The position numbers and the translations under genes were made by a program. Source: Ectocarpus siliculosus (lineage: Eukaryota > Sar > Phaeophyceae > Ectocarpales > Ectocarpaceae). Taken from it: a DNA stretch of 21,335 bases. Under the pieces are notes generated by a model. It was not told the origin of the DNA and made no database searches. It saw nothing but the letters and a program-made list of their open reading frames with translations. The DNA lies in assembly GCA_000310025.1 (NCBI GenBank), contig FN648069.1:546476-567810 (forward strand), in the 5' to 3' direction. Position 1 is the stretch's first letter; each line of letters opens with the position of its first letter. Below, piece after piece: positions 10,036 through 19,722 of this stretch.

Positions 10036-13000
10036 AGAGAGAGAGAGAGAAAGGGTTGGCGGGGGCGGGGGTTGAACCACCGTCACTGTCGTAGACGCGC
10101 CATTAACAGTAACATATTCGTCCGTTGGCTCGGGGGAATAAAGGCTAGTCTACGCCTCAGCTATCAACGAGGCCATGCCATCAAGCAGTGCGGCCACGCA
10201 CTTTCAGGAGGGACGTTCCTGCGATTGGAAGCCCCTCTAACAAACGAGGCAACGAACTCCTCGTTCGAACGTAAATCCTGTACCAAAAATGAACTTACAG
10301 TATCTATTCTACACTACCGGTTGTGAGGAATTAAATGCTTTGACTGGCCGTGCGCGTCCATCAACAAAGCAACTGCTGGTAAGCCTTGTGAACAGGCAAA
10401 CCAGAGCGAGTTCTGCAGCATCTACTTTGGGCGCAAGAGTAGCGGTGATTGGCGCGCACAGCAGTGACCAGCGGATTCTGCCCATATTTCCACACCACAC
10501 CCAACCAGTGTTACAATTGTGATTATCCTAATATTCGATGCAGTCAGAGCAGAGAACAGATACAGATCAACCACCGACGAAGAAAGCGTGGAGAAACTTA
10601 ATCAGACGGCAACCACAAAGTTGTCGTGGGTCCGACCTTTAGAATGCAGTGGAACTTGGACGCCAGTTCCTCCTGGCACTCCTGCGAAGTTGTGCGACCC
10701 CACGGCGATTGGCCCGGCGTCATGCTGACAGAGTCCCCGAACAGCTCCCCGACATGGATCACCTAACGGGCGTGGGTTCTTATGCTACAATGGCAACGTG
10801 GAACGAACGCGTCTTGTCGAGAATGTCAAGCTTGGCCAAAAAAAATGTCCACAGCCAAACCAGGGTATCGAGCCCGTGTGCCGTACAACCCACGTGTGTG
10901 AAGGTGCGCGACTATTTTATGGTACAACCCGTGAAATGCCAGATACCATGGTATACGGGAAAGATTTTGAGAGAATCTGCCCTCCACAGCTTCAGATGTT
11001 GCAATTTCACAACAACCTGTTGACACAGCGTGCCACCTGAACAACAGGTGAACACTGGTCAGGAACACAATCCCTGTCGTCGCCACCCGATGGACGCAAA
11101 AGCACGCACCACGTCTCCTTCGAAGGCGTGCAAGCACCGGAGACCCAGGCTTTCCGTCTCTCCCTCAAAGTCGTCCGGGTAGCACAGGAACAGCGAGCGG
11201 TCCTCGTTGCAGGGTTCTTCCAACACGTCGGGTCCACCCTCATTCACCTGCGTTGCATCCGACGACATGGTTTGTCAAGCAGGAACACCCACCCCTACAC
11301 TAGCACCGACAAAGGGGGAAAAGGAGCGGATCAAGCTCGGTGAGCACGATCTCTCCTGCACCTGGCAGTAGCCGTAGGCGGTGTGGTGCTTACATGATAT
11401 ATCGCCCCAAAGCCCTTGGCCGCTCGTTTGATCGCTGGCAAGGTTGACCCAAGCATCGACATGTATCGGATGCCGAAACAAAAGAAGATTTTGTTAAAGG
11501 TTGGAAAGCGCCGCAGTATCCACTCACTACTTGCTCATACAACGCAGGACGCGCAGAGCGGAACACTACCGTAGAAAACGTTGATCCCGCCCGTGCGGAG
11601 AGATAACACTACTGTAGGGTCGCAACGAAGTTGGGTTTGTCATCTACACTTCAACCGCACATAAGAGGTGCGCGCTTCGCTCTTTGGCGTTATTCGCAAA
11701 CAGCACAGGCGAGAACATGGCGCGCGCATTATCCACACAACGAATCACGAACCCCCACCGACCTTGATCCAGAACGAAGGCGCCTCGCCTCCCCCCCCCT
11801 CGTCAGCGTCCTCTTTTCCATCCCCTTCGGCTGCGCTCTTGACCTTGGCGTCCTTGCTCGTACTCTTGCCCTTGGTTTGAGAAGAGTCGGGTGCTGCGGA
11901 GGCGGTGTCCGGGGTGCCCGCCACCTTGTCGTAGGGGTTGATGTCCACGCCTCGGGCGCGCAAGAGCTTCGCCCAGTACCCCAGCCCACTGCCAACCTGC
12001 GTGGAGAGTAGGCCGGAGGCAAGGTGTAGGGACTCGGGAGAGTGGCGAACCGCGCTGTTGTAGATGAGGTTGCGAGCAACAAGAAAGTTCTACGTGTCTC
12101 ACCCGCCAGAAGGCATCGGACCAGGTGCAAAGGTTGTGCTGATGCATGGGGGCGATGGCACGTGCTACAGCTGTCGCCATGGGCCTCACGCTTGTCCCAA
12201 CCGGGGTGCCCCTTGGGGCGGCGTTGACTTCGTGTTGAGAAGCACGGATGTCGTGTTAGAACACGCACTTTTGGCTTGTCGCAACTGCCGTGGGACCCGA
12301 AAGTGCGCGACAGTATCTAGATCGTACGTCGTCACACGAGGCCTTGCACTTCAAAACTCCTATTTAGTGCAGATCGCATTGCCCCTCTCTGTCTCGCGGT
12401 ATTCGAAGCAGACTTCCAGCATTCTCTTGAGTTTATCTGTTGATTGGCGCGCTGACGAGGAGGTATCACACTACACGTTGTGGAGGATCGCAGAAAAAGT
12501 AATAGTTGACTATCTAATCAGCAGTACCGCAGCATCAGACTACGCAGCAGTCCACGCCAGTTGTGCTTGTGGCGGGATAGTGTTTACACGTTTACACAGC
12601 TGCACCTGTTCCCTCTCACCTCCACGATGGGGCCGAAATGCTTGATGATCCGAAGCGCCCTCTCGTCCGGAATAGCCCAGGCAAACCTACAAAAAAAAGA
12701 AACATCGGGCACAACAGGGTGGGATATCACCGAGCAATTGCCGAATCACGTGAGCGGTATATTCGGAGGAAGGCAGAGTTCAGAACTACTGCTGTACCTG
12801 TGGACCACAGGCAGCAGTGGGGCATTTTACGAAGACTGAATGGAAACTGGACAAAGCGAGTTGTTGCTTGGAGCGATTATTGCTTGGAATGACCCCCCGA
12901 TGATCCCGCCAGCAGTACGGATCTGCTGGTGCAACAAGCAGACCCCCCCCGCGAACAGCCCACATGGCCACACCTCAACCCGACCAATGGAACGTATGTT

Positions 13001-13265
13001 CGTCCACACACGCACCGACTCACCGCTGCCTCAGCACATCGCCCCCCGAACACATGATCTCCCACAGCTCGGAGCGCCGTTCATCAGGCAGCGATGGGTC
13101 TAGAAGTCTAGCCATCTCCTTCGGCCATGACGCCCTTAGCTTTTTGAACTCGTCCAGCAACTCGATCGCCGAACTCTTCGCGCCCCCACCATCAGCAGCA
13201 CCAGCAGCAGTCGCGCCCACCGGCGTTGCTGATCCTGTTTTGCGTTTCTTCGAGGCTGGTGCCAT
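9205..13265 (-). CDS. conserved uncharacterised SAM-methyltransferase-like protein, 7 exons
   Basis: Exons on the minus strand: 13265-13024, 12686-12620, 11996-11763, 11247-11110, 10762-10637, 9954-9497, 9334-9205. All phases agree and the sum is 1395 bp, or 464 residues. The first exon starts MAPASKKRKTGS, a possible nuclear signal, and leads through SELWEIMCSGGDVLRQR to FAWAIPDERALRIIKHFGPI (exon 2). Exon 3 opens VGSGLGYWAKLLRARGVDI, a Rossmann GxGxG SAM-binding motif I with the acidic residue after strand 2. Exon 4 carries GGPDVLEEP and DRSLFLCYPDDFEG, exon 5 VIHVGELFGDS, and exon 6 VPLPSWPHSRDTLTVWKR. This motif order ('WA.PDE.AL', 'GAG.GYWA.LLR..GVD', 'LFLCYPP', 'V.YVGE..GDT', 'LPLPNW....D.LTVW') is a widespread eukaryotic family without an assigned substrate. 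Exon 3 has a Lys/Ala/Gly-rich insert of about 45 residues where a short loop is usual. Exon 6 adds a very acidic Asp/Ser/Gly/Lys tail. The last small exon is supported only by phase and splice sites. It shares a divergent promoter with the NBR1-like gene. Confidence 0.78.
9955..10636 (-). other. intron 5 of the methyltransferase-like gene
   Basis: Donor GTCGGA after an AAG codon, acceptor CACCAG. A (CT)n microsatellite on the transcribed sense strand (9987-10051) stands where the polypyrimidine tract would be, ending about 30 nt from the AG. Confidence 0.65.
9987..10051. repeat. (AG)n/(CT)n microsatellite
   Basis: About 65 bp of near-perfect AG dinucleotides with a few interruptions (GGAGAGAAAG). 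On the gene's strand it is CT-rich and precedes the exon 6 acceptor. Confidence 0.95.
11997..12619 (-). other. intron 2 of the methyltransferase-like gene
   Basis: Donor GTGAGA directly after the VE codons and acceptor CTCTCCACGCAG directly before the GSG motif. Joining them restores '..GPIVE-VGSGLGYWA', the exact family motif. An open frame continues upstream of the acceptor to about 12089 but is intronic by this logic. Confidence 0.7.
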
Positions 13266-13600
13266 CGTTTACGGAGGTACAAGGGGCGTGTCGGCGAGCT
13301 CGGATAGAGGCTTCTGTGCAGGATTCGCGGAGGGATACAAGAGAGTGAGGGCGTCGTGCAGCAGGATAGCACAGCGTCGACGGAGTGCCCCCTTGCCGCC
13401 TGCCGCCGCAGGACTGTGGGCAGCAGGAAAAAAACGCGGCGGAATTTAAAACAGTTTTTTTTCTTTAGAACGTTCTCGAGAACGGTCGACTCTCGAACAA
13501 AGAAGCCACCACCCCACACCCGGCACCCGGCACACACACATACACACTCGCCAACTTGCTCCACGGCACAACCACAGCAGCAGCAGCAGTCACAACAAAC
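13266..13600. promoter_or_regulatory. divergent promoter with heat-shock-element-like palindrome
   Basis: The 335 bp between the ATG of the minus-strand methyltransferase-like gene (13265) and the ATG of the NBR1-like gene (13601) must hold both promoters and 5' UTRs. The perfect palindrome CGTTCTCGAGAACG lies at 13471-13484. With the flanking bases it reads GAA-cg-TTC-tc-GAG (13468-13480), close to the alternating nGAAnnTTCnnGAAn heat-shock element. A TTTAAA and a T-run lie just upstream. The NBR1-side leader has CA- and CAG-repeats and the context AAACATGG at its start codon. Confidence 0.55.
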
Positions 13601-16600
13601 ATGGCGCACCTCGTGAAAATAAAACTCGATGGAGACTTGCGGATCATGGAGATACCCAGCCCCCCGCGCTTCGACGAGCTTCTGAAGACGGTGATGGAGG
13701 CCTACAGCTTGCCCGCTGGAGTCGAGAAGCAACTGACCTTCACGTACAAGGACAACGAGGGCGATGAGGTGAGGACGTGAGGACAAGAGGCCGCCGCTTG
13801 AGGCTCGATAAGTGGGTCTCGTGTGGCTACACGGGGGGGGGGGGGTCTACGCTTTGTTTTATTATTTTCATTCGATGCTCGCTTCCCATCGATGGTCCCG
13901 CTTGTGTGAGCGGGGGCCCATACACCAAGAGCGAGAACTCTTCAGAAAACAGCCAAGTTGAACTGGCATGCCCTAGAACTGATTGATTTTTAGTGCGGCA
14001 GGACGGTAGGGACATGAAAGGGGTTGCACAAAGAAGTGGGTGTATTGTAGCATGACGAAGAATAGAGCTGTGGGTTCATGGTCGATGGGGAGCTGCGCGC
14101 CTCGTACAGTAGCCCAACGCTGCGTTCCGAGATTTTACAAATTTACACTCCCGACCTACAAAGTTGGCGGCGCGGAGGGCGTCACGCCCTTTTTTTTTTT
14201 TTTTTTTGTCTTCACTTCAAATCAGCGCTCACAGCACTAGTGCCGTTTACTCCAACCCGTGGTCACACAGGAGAGCCCCTCTCTACCCTCCCCTCCTGCG
14301 GTACTTTGCCTTCGATTTTTAATGCGAGAAGAGTTCAGCACTCTCTTCCCTCTGTGTACACACGAACTAGCGCTATCCACTAGGCCAGAGGAGCGGAAGC
14401 GAGAGAAAAACTTACTTTGCAAGAAAAGCTCGCTTGCGCCGGGATTTGAACCCCTGACCTGACCTCTAGAAGGTTTCGAGGATACCAACTAGACCACCGG
14501 GGCGACCGGCACTACTTGACTTTTATGACGGCGTTTTCGGAGATCGCAGACAGACACGTGGATCGAGCTTGTGTGCTTGACGAATTTTGTACAAGACGAG
14601 CACCGCACAAGTCAGGCGCCCAAAATCTTGGCAGCCATCTCTCGTCTGGCAGTACGCTTGCGCAGCAGGCGTTTTTTCCAGGCTAGACTGGACATGATGG
14701 AACGGCAGTGCTGTTGACTTGCCTGTATACAGCAGTATCTACGTACTTATCTATGTATTTGATGGATGAAGATCTGATCTGCCTCTTGATTTATCCAGTG
14801 ATCCATCCCTGCGGAGTGGGCTCGTAGGAGCACACATGTCATAAAAAAACAGCCCGGCGGCGAACCTCAAAGAAAAAATAACAAATCTGTACGGTACTCT
14901 CCTGTAGTCTTCAGCAGTCTTTTGCGTCGAAATCGGCAGACTTGGTTCTCATGTTGACGCCGCTGATAGGTATCTCCATGTCCTAACATACATGTTGACC
15001 TATTAGTGTGTAGCCTGCCGCCAGAAAAAATGGGGCAAAAAGGCACACACACGGCGGTACGGTGGGGTCTGAAAAGAACACGGGTGCGAAGTAGCACCTC
15101 CGTAGTCACGTGCAGTTCTCTTCTGCTGTTACCGTACCGTTTCTGTCGTGAATCCGGAGAGTACTGCTGTAGCCTCCCCCATGACGCCCCGTCACGAGGT
15201 CCCAGATCAATGCCTTTAGAAGCATGTTCCCGTGTTCAAACCGCACAGCCGAAACACCTTCTTGTTGCCGTCCCAAGAGATGGCAGCAACACGTCGTGCC
15301 GATCGTTATCCCGAACGGTTGGTGTTTTGAAAATATGTGGGCTTTCCGACTATTAGCCCCCTGTTACGTGTATGCATAGGGACCTTGATTTTTCGATTTT
15401 GCCCGCTGGCACTGACGCCTTCCATTGGTCGGCCGGTTAGACGCCAATCAGTCAAACACAGGCACCCTCTTGTTGTCGTGGAAGTGCGCGATGTTGTGCT
15501 TGAGTTGGTCGAGAAAAGTTGGTGCTCAGTGAGAGATGGAGGCTATCTTTCCGCCGTTTCTCCCACACGTCTCCGCTCGGAGCGAACAACTCGTTGTACA
15601 TCCGCCCACGTTCAACCATGAGTGTCGCAACAATACTCGGAACATGAAAAAATGGACATCCACGTGTAAGCTTCTCGTGTGGCCTTCCTGCATCACCGTG
15701 GCTGGCTCGCCCGAAGATGTACCGGACGAGCTCTAAAACCTGCGTCTCACCTGCCGCCAAGAATAAATGGGATGATGGCAACACACACACGGCACGGTGT
15801 TCTTGACGCCAGATGTTTGTCGTGCGAGCGTTTTATTTTTACGCGTGACAAGTTATTTTAGTTGTTTTGACGTTTGTCGTGCAAAAATATTTTTTTCTAC
15901 CGGCCATGGCTACGGCAGTATCCGAGTTTTCTCTGTTGGCGTCTCGAACCAACCCGCTTACCGCGGGATATGTATCACGCCTCAACGGCATTCGTCACCC
16001 CTTACGGTACACGTAGATCGCACCAACCCTTCTCACCCCCGTGCCCTCGTCGCCCCTTCCCTTTCGACCATTTTTTTTTTTTTCTTCTCTCGCACGCAAC
16101 AGGTACGCTTCGACACTAACGCCGAGCTAGACCTGGCCCTCCGCACATCGTCGGTGCCCCTCCGCATCATGGTCGCCAACCCCCCGCCCTCCTCCTCCTC
16201 CTCCTCCTCCGCCTCCTCCTCTTCGCGTAGCACCCCCAACCCGGAGGCCACCAGCGCCGCTCCCCCGTCCATCCCTTCCACCCCCGGCTACGCGGTCGCC
16301 TCCAACGTGGGCTCCGTGGTGGGCGGCGGCGACGACGCCGACATGATCATGGTGGACATGCCGGGAGAGGCCGCCGCCGCCGCCGCGGCCGGCCCGAGCG
16401 GGGGCTCCGTGGATGGTAGCCAAGCCGACGGCCCGGAGAAGGAAGCGATCAACCCGCAGGCGGCCTTCGAGGCGGAGGCAGCGGCCGCGAGGGACCCGGA
16501 AGGGAGCCTGCTCTACCAGAAGTCGTCGATGCGCCTGGCGAAGCGCTTCAAGGTGCACCTGACGCCGACCCAGCTGTGGCGGGTCATGGCCCTCTTCCAG

Positions 16601-18056
16601 ATCCAGGGCAGGCAGCTGGTGGTCTTCGGCCTGGCGCCGCACCGGTCGCTGGACGCCTCCGCCTCCGCCGCCGCCTCAGACGTAGACTCCTCCGACGAAG
16701 AGGGGGGAGAGAACAAGCCCTCCGCCGTCCGCGGCCTGAAGCGCAGCAAGAGCCAGGTGGCGCGGACCATCGTGGCCGACCACGTTCAGCGCCTTCTCAT
16801 CCTCAACGGCGTCGAGCTGCCCGGGGACGAGGTGCAGCCGCTCCTCCAGGCCCTGCGCGTGCGCTCCAGGCGCCTGGTCAGGCTTGGCCTCCTCGGCCCC
16901 GAGTTCCTGGAGGACATGCCGGACGGCCACTACCACCGCGATGGGAAAGGCCCGCGGGGCGGGCCGCCGGGCCACCCGATGCACGGCCACGGCCACGGGC
17001 CCGGAGGCCGCTTCGGCGGCCGCGGCGGCGGCGGCAGGGGTGGTGGTCCCCCCTACGGCAGGGGGGGCGGGCCGCCGCCCATGATGCAGTTCCACTCGCC
17101 CCCGCCATTCCACCACCAGGGCGGGGGCTTCTCTGGTCCTTCACGGCGGCGGCGGCGGCGGCGGCGGAGCGGAGGGTGGTGCCGCTCACCGGTCTCCGCC
17201 TCCGCGCGGACCCCCCCCCCCGCACATGATGGGCATGGGCATGGGGGGTCCTCCGATGGAGCCGCCCCACGGCCACCACCACCAGCGTGGAGGAGGCCGG
17301 CACCCTCCCCCGCCGCACATGCGCGGCGGTGACCTTCACCACGAGGACGGCGGCAGCGGCGGCGGCGGTGCCGACTGGTACGGCGGCCCCCCTCCCCACC
17401 ACCACCACCACATGTGGCAGCACGGCCCCCCCGGCTATGACTTCAGCGGCGGCGGTTTCCCCGGCGCTCCCGGGGCCGGCTACGGATACGGATACGCCTT
17501 CGGCGGCCCCGGTGGCGGTGGGTGGGGAGGATGGGGCCGCCACTGCGGCGGCGGCGGTGGCGGCGGCGGTGGAGGCGGCGGCGGCGGCGGCGGCTCTGGG
17601 TGCGGAGGAGCCGCCAAGCGCGGCTTCGGCAAGGGCACCAAGGACAACATGGCCATGGCGAGGTTCGTGTCTCACACCTCCGGCAGCGACGTGACGAAAG
17701 TGGCCGCCGGCCAGGCGTTCAAGAAGTCGTGGCTGGTCCGCAACGACTCCACCACGACCTGGCCCGAGACCTGCTCGCTCATCCCCGTCAGCCAGAGCTG
17801 CACGGACCTGTCCTCGCCCCCCGAAGCCCCGATCGTGGGAGACGTCTCCCCCGGGGAGGAGGCGACGGTGTCGGTGGACCTGGTCGCGCCGCCGCAGCCG
17901 GGCATGTACGAGGGGTACTGGCGCGCCTGCGACGACGCCTCCCGCAGGTTCGGGCAGCGCCTGTGGGCCAAGGTGATGGTGGTGGGTCCCGGAGAGGAGG
18001 TGAATGCAGCGGTGGAGAGGCTGTCCCTGGAAGAGAACGGAAACAAGGACAACTAA
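13601..18056 (+). CDS. NBR1: NBR1-like PB1 + four-tryptophan (FW) domain protein, with apparent frameshift
   Basis: Exon 1 is 13601-13768 (56 codons; donor GTGAGG). Exon 2 starts at 16103 after a strong T-rich tract and CAACAG and runs to the TAA at 18056. Splicing joins ..TYKDNEGDE to VRFDTNAELDLAL, restoring a complete PB1 domain (about residues 1-78). It has the basic face (K6, K8, R14) and the acidic OPCA motif (Y49.D51.E53.D55), as in type I/II PB1 domains that self-polymerise. Next come a Ser-rich linker, two related helical segments (about 190-240 and 276-330), and a long Gly/His/Pro-rich stretch with HHHHH and poly-Gly. The FW domain at the end has all four tryptophans: FKKSW (17730), TTTW (17760), GYWR (17919) and LWAKV (17964). 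PB1 plus FW is the signature of NBR1 selective-autophagy receptors, but the ZZ finger and C-terminal UBA are not present and I see no convincing LIR. The frame shifts by one base near 17140-17170, inside a (CGG)n run; without correction the protein stops at 17332, before the FW domain. Corrected length is about 705 residues. Confidence 0.85.
13769..16102 (+). other. 2.3-kb intron 1 of the NBR1-like gene
   Basis: Donor GAG|GTGAGG, acceptor T-rich tract plus CAACAG. It contains a G10 run (13831-13840), a long T run near 14190-14207, a tRNA-like sequence on the minus strand (14432-14503) and an unexplained 112-codon minus-strand open frame (15452-15790). The split falls inside the PB1 OPCA motif, so an unspliced transcript would stop a few codons after the donor. 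Confidence 0.8.
14432..14503 (-). pseudogene. degenerate tRNA-like sequence (Arg-TCT-like) with A and B boxes
   Basis: Read on the minus strand from 14503, a 72-nt tRNA layout fits by position: U8, an A box TGGTCTAGTTGG, D-loop AGTTGGTA, an anticodon loop CTTCTAG (U33, anticodon TCT, A37) and a T loop in the B box GGTTCAAATCC. The stems are poor: only about three pairs survive in the acceptor arm and three in the T arm, and the D and anticodon stems largely fail. It is best read as a tRNA pseudogene or the head of a tRNA-derived SINE, not a working tRNA. Confidence 0.5.
17144..17167. repeat. (CGG)n run at the frameshift site
   Basis: About eight CGG units in exon 2 of the NBR1-like gene. The upstream frame reads poly-Arg here, while the downstream frame reads poly-Gly and continues naturally into the Gly/His-rich linker. 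An 11-base C run follows at 17211-17221. Both are typical sites of sequencing indels. Confidence 0.85.
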
Positions 18057-18332
18057 CCAACAAGACAACACGGCGGCTCACCCTAACGTTTCCTGGCTTC
18101 GGTCTAGATTAAAAAAATACCTATTTACTTCGAAGAAATAGTTTTTTTTTTTTCTCCGGTCTGATGTTGTGCCCTCCCTCGTATTGGCGCCGCTTGTTTT
18201 CTCGGGCTTCTCTGCCCCCGCAATCCCGCGCGCCCCGTCATGATACCGTGTTTGCGGTTCGGTGGCGCGTCAAAACGTAGCGTAGAGAAATGGATTTTGC
18301 ATAGTGTTCGCCAGGGAGGCGGACAGTTTGTT

Positions 18333-18482
18333 TTCATTCGAAGTAGGTCGAGGATTTGTCTTCGTTCAAAAGTAGAACGGGGATTGATTTTCGTTTTCAG
18401 TAGGACGGGGATGGGACTTGGTTCGAAAGTAGGACGGAGATTTCGTTCTCAGTAGGAAAGTGATTGTTTTTCGTTCTTAGGA
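18333..18482. repeat. degenerate minisatellite, about six units of 24-30 bp
   Basis: Units follow the pattern TTCGTTC..AAGTAGGACGGG followed by GATT, with length and sequence drift between copies (for example GTAGGTCGAGGATT, GTAGAACGGGGATT, GTAGGACGGGGATG, GTAGGACGGAGATT, GTAGGAAAGTGATT). The array starts about 280 bp after the NBR1-like stop. Confidence 0.75.
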
Positions 18483-19687
18483 ATTGGTCTATAGCCGCAT
18501 CGCCAATCTCGAGGTTTTAGCTGACGAGAACGTTCGCCTTGTGTTTGTGGTGCGGATTCTTCCGGTTTTTCAGTGCGGGAGATTCTGCACAGCGCGGTAA
18601 ATGGAAAGCGCGAAAAAGTTGTCAAGTAGTCTTGTTCTCACACAAGGTCGTGTGGTCAAGGAGGAGGTACGTGCAAAAGTAGTCTAGATAGTACACGGCA
18701 AAAGGAGAGTGCGGCTAATATTGTACCTACAATACCTGGTACATTTGTCTACCCCAACCGGTGGGGGTAAAGTTGTGTGCTGTGTGGTATCAATCACACC
18801 TTTGGCATAACCACGGCGACAAGGTCAAATCCTTTGCCGCGATTGGATACCCTGTGCGGTTGCCGGTGCACCCGACTAGACGTATGTTAGCGGCACAAAG
18901 GCGTGGTACGGATCAATCAGATGTGCGCGACTTCGTCTTTTTTTCTTCCATGCCTCGTTGTCTTTTTTTTCGTCGTACCCGCTTGTTCTTCGGTGATCTG
19001 TGCAAGGAAGTACTGGAGTTGGACGGGTGTTGCTCGGAGCACCATGCTGAACGTTTTGCATGATGTCGGGACCCTTGTGTACGCCAGAAATACGCTTTCA
19101 ACGAGGATGGCTGTATTGGAGGGAGTAGATATGTGACGCCGAGCTGACATTTGTTTTCGCCACAAGTTCATTTTTTATGTGCATGCATGGAAACGGCGCA
19201 CCATTCACTGAACAAACTGGCGTAGCTGTAGATTTTCGCTTTTGTTTGTGGACCCGAGACTATCGCCAGGGGCTGAGATGCTAGCTTCACGGAAGGATGA
19301 TCCTTCAAGGTTTTCAAGAAGTGATTTGAGGCTTTTCAAAAATGGGGGTCCGGTGTGTTCATGTTTTTCGGCGGGGAGGAAGGGTTTATGGTAGTTACGC
19401 TTAACATTTGATTTCGCTATCCGCTTTCGGAAACAAAGTAAGTGGTCCGAAGAGGGGAAAAGGTTCAGCGAACACCCCCGGACAACTATATAATTGATGA
19501 AAGTACTTGATTTTATTTCTACCATACACCCCTCTCTCCGCTGGGAGTCAATCAGCGCTCGAGTGCCAACCATTCGCTGGGTACAAACACCGGCAAGACC
19601 TAAGGACCCGTATCACCCGTCGCGGCTGATGAGAACAGAAACCGGAAAGCGTTGGCATTTTTTTTTATGACAATTGTATGACAAGGG

Positions 19688-19722
19688 AGAGAGCCGATCG
19701 ACACCCCGAGGGAGGGCTCTCT
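19688..19722. repeat. 8-bp inverted repeat (possible hairpin)
   Basis: AGAGAGCC (19688-19695) pairs with GGCTCTCT (19715-19722) around a 19-nt loop. It is short and may be chance. Confidence 0.45.

Noticed and set aside
11997-12089. In-frame upstream extension of methyltransferase-like exon 3
   Set aside because: It looks coding by composition, but exon 2 ends exactly at the residues preceding the GSG motif, so the sequence between is intron.
14432-14503. Functional tRNA-Arg gene
   Set aside because: Acceptor, D and anticodon stems do not pair; only the promoter boxes and spacing survive.
15797-16102. Open frame continuing upstream of NBR1-like exon 2
   Set aside because: PB1 continuity from exon 1 and the strong T-rich tract plus CAG at 16100-16102 show this part is intron.
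16878-18071. 397-codon minus-strand open frame opposite the NBR1-like gene
   Set aside because: It is an antisense shadow of the GC-rich exon; the plus strand has the PB1 and FW motifs and splice signals.
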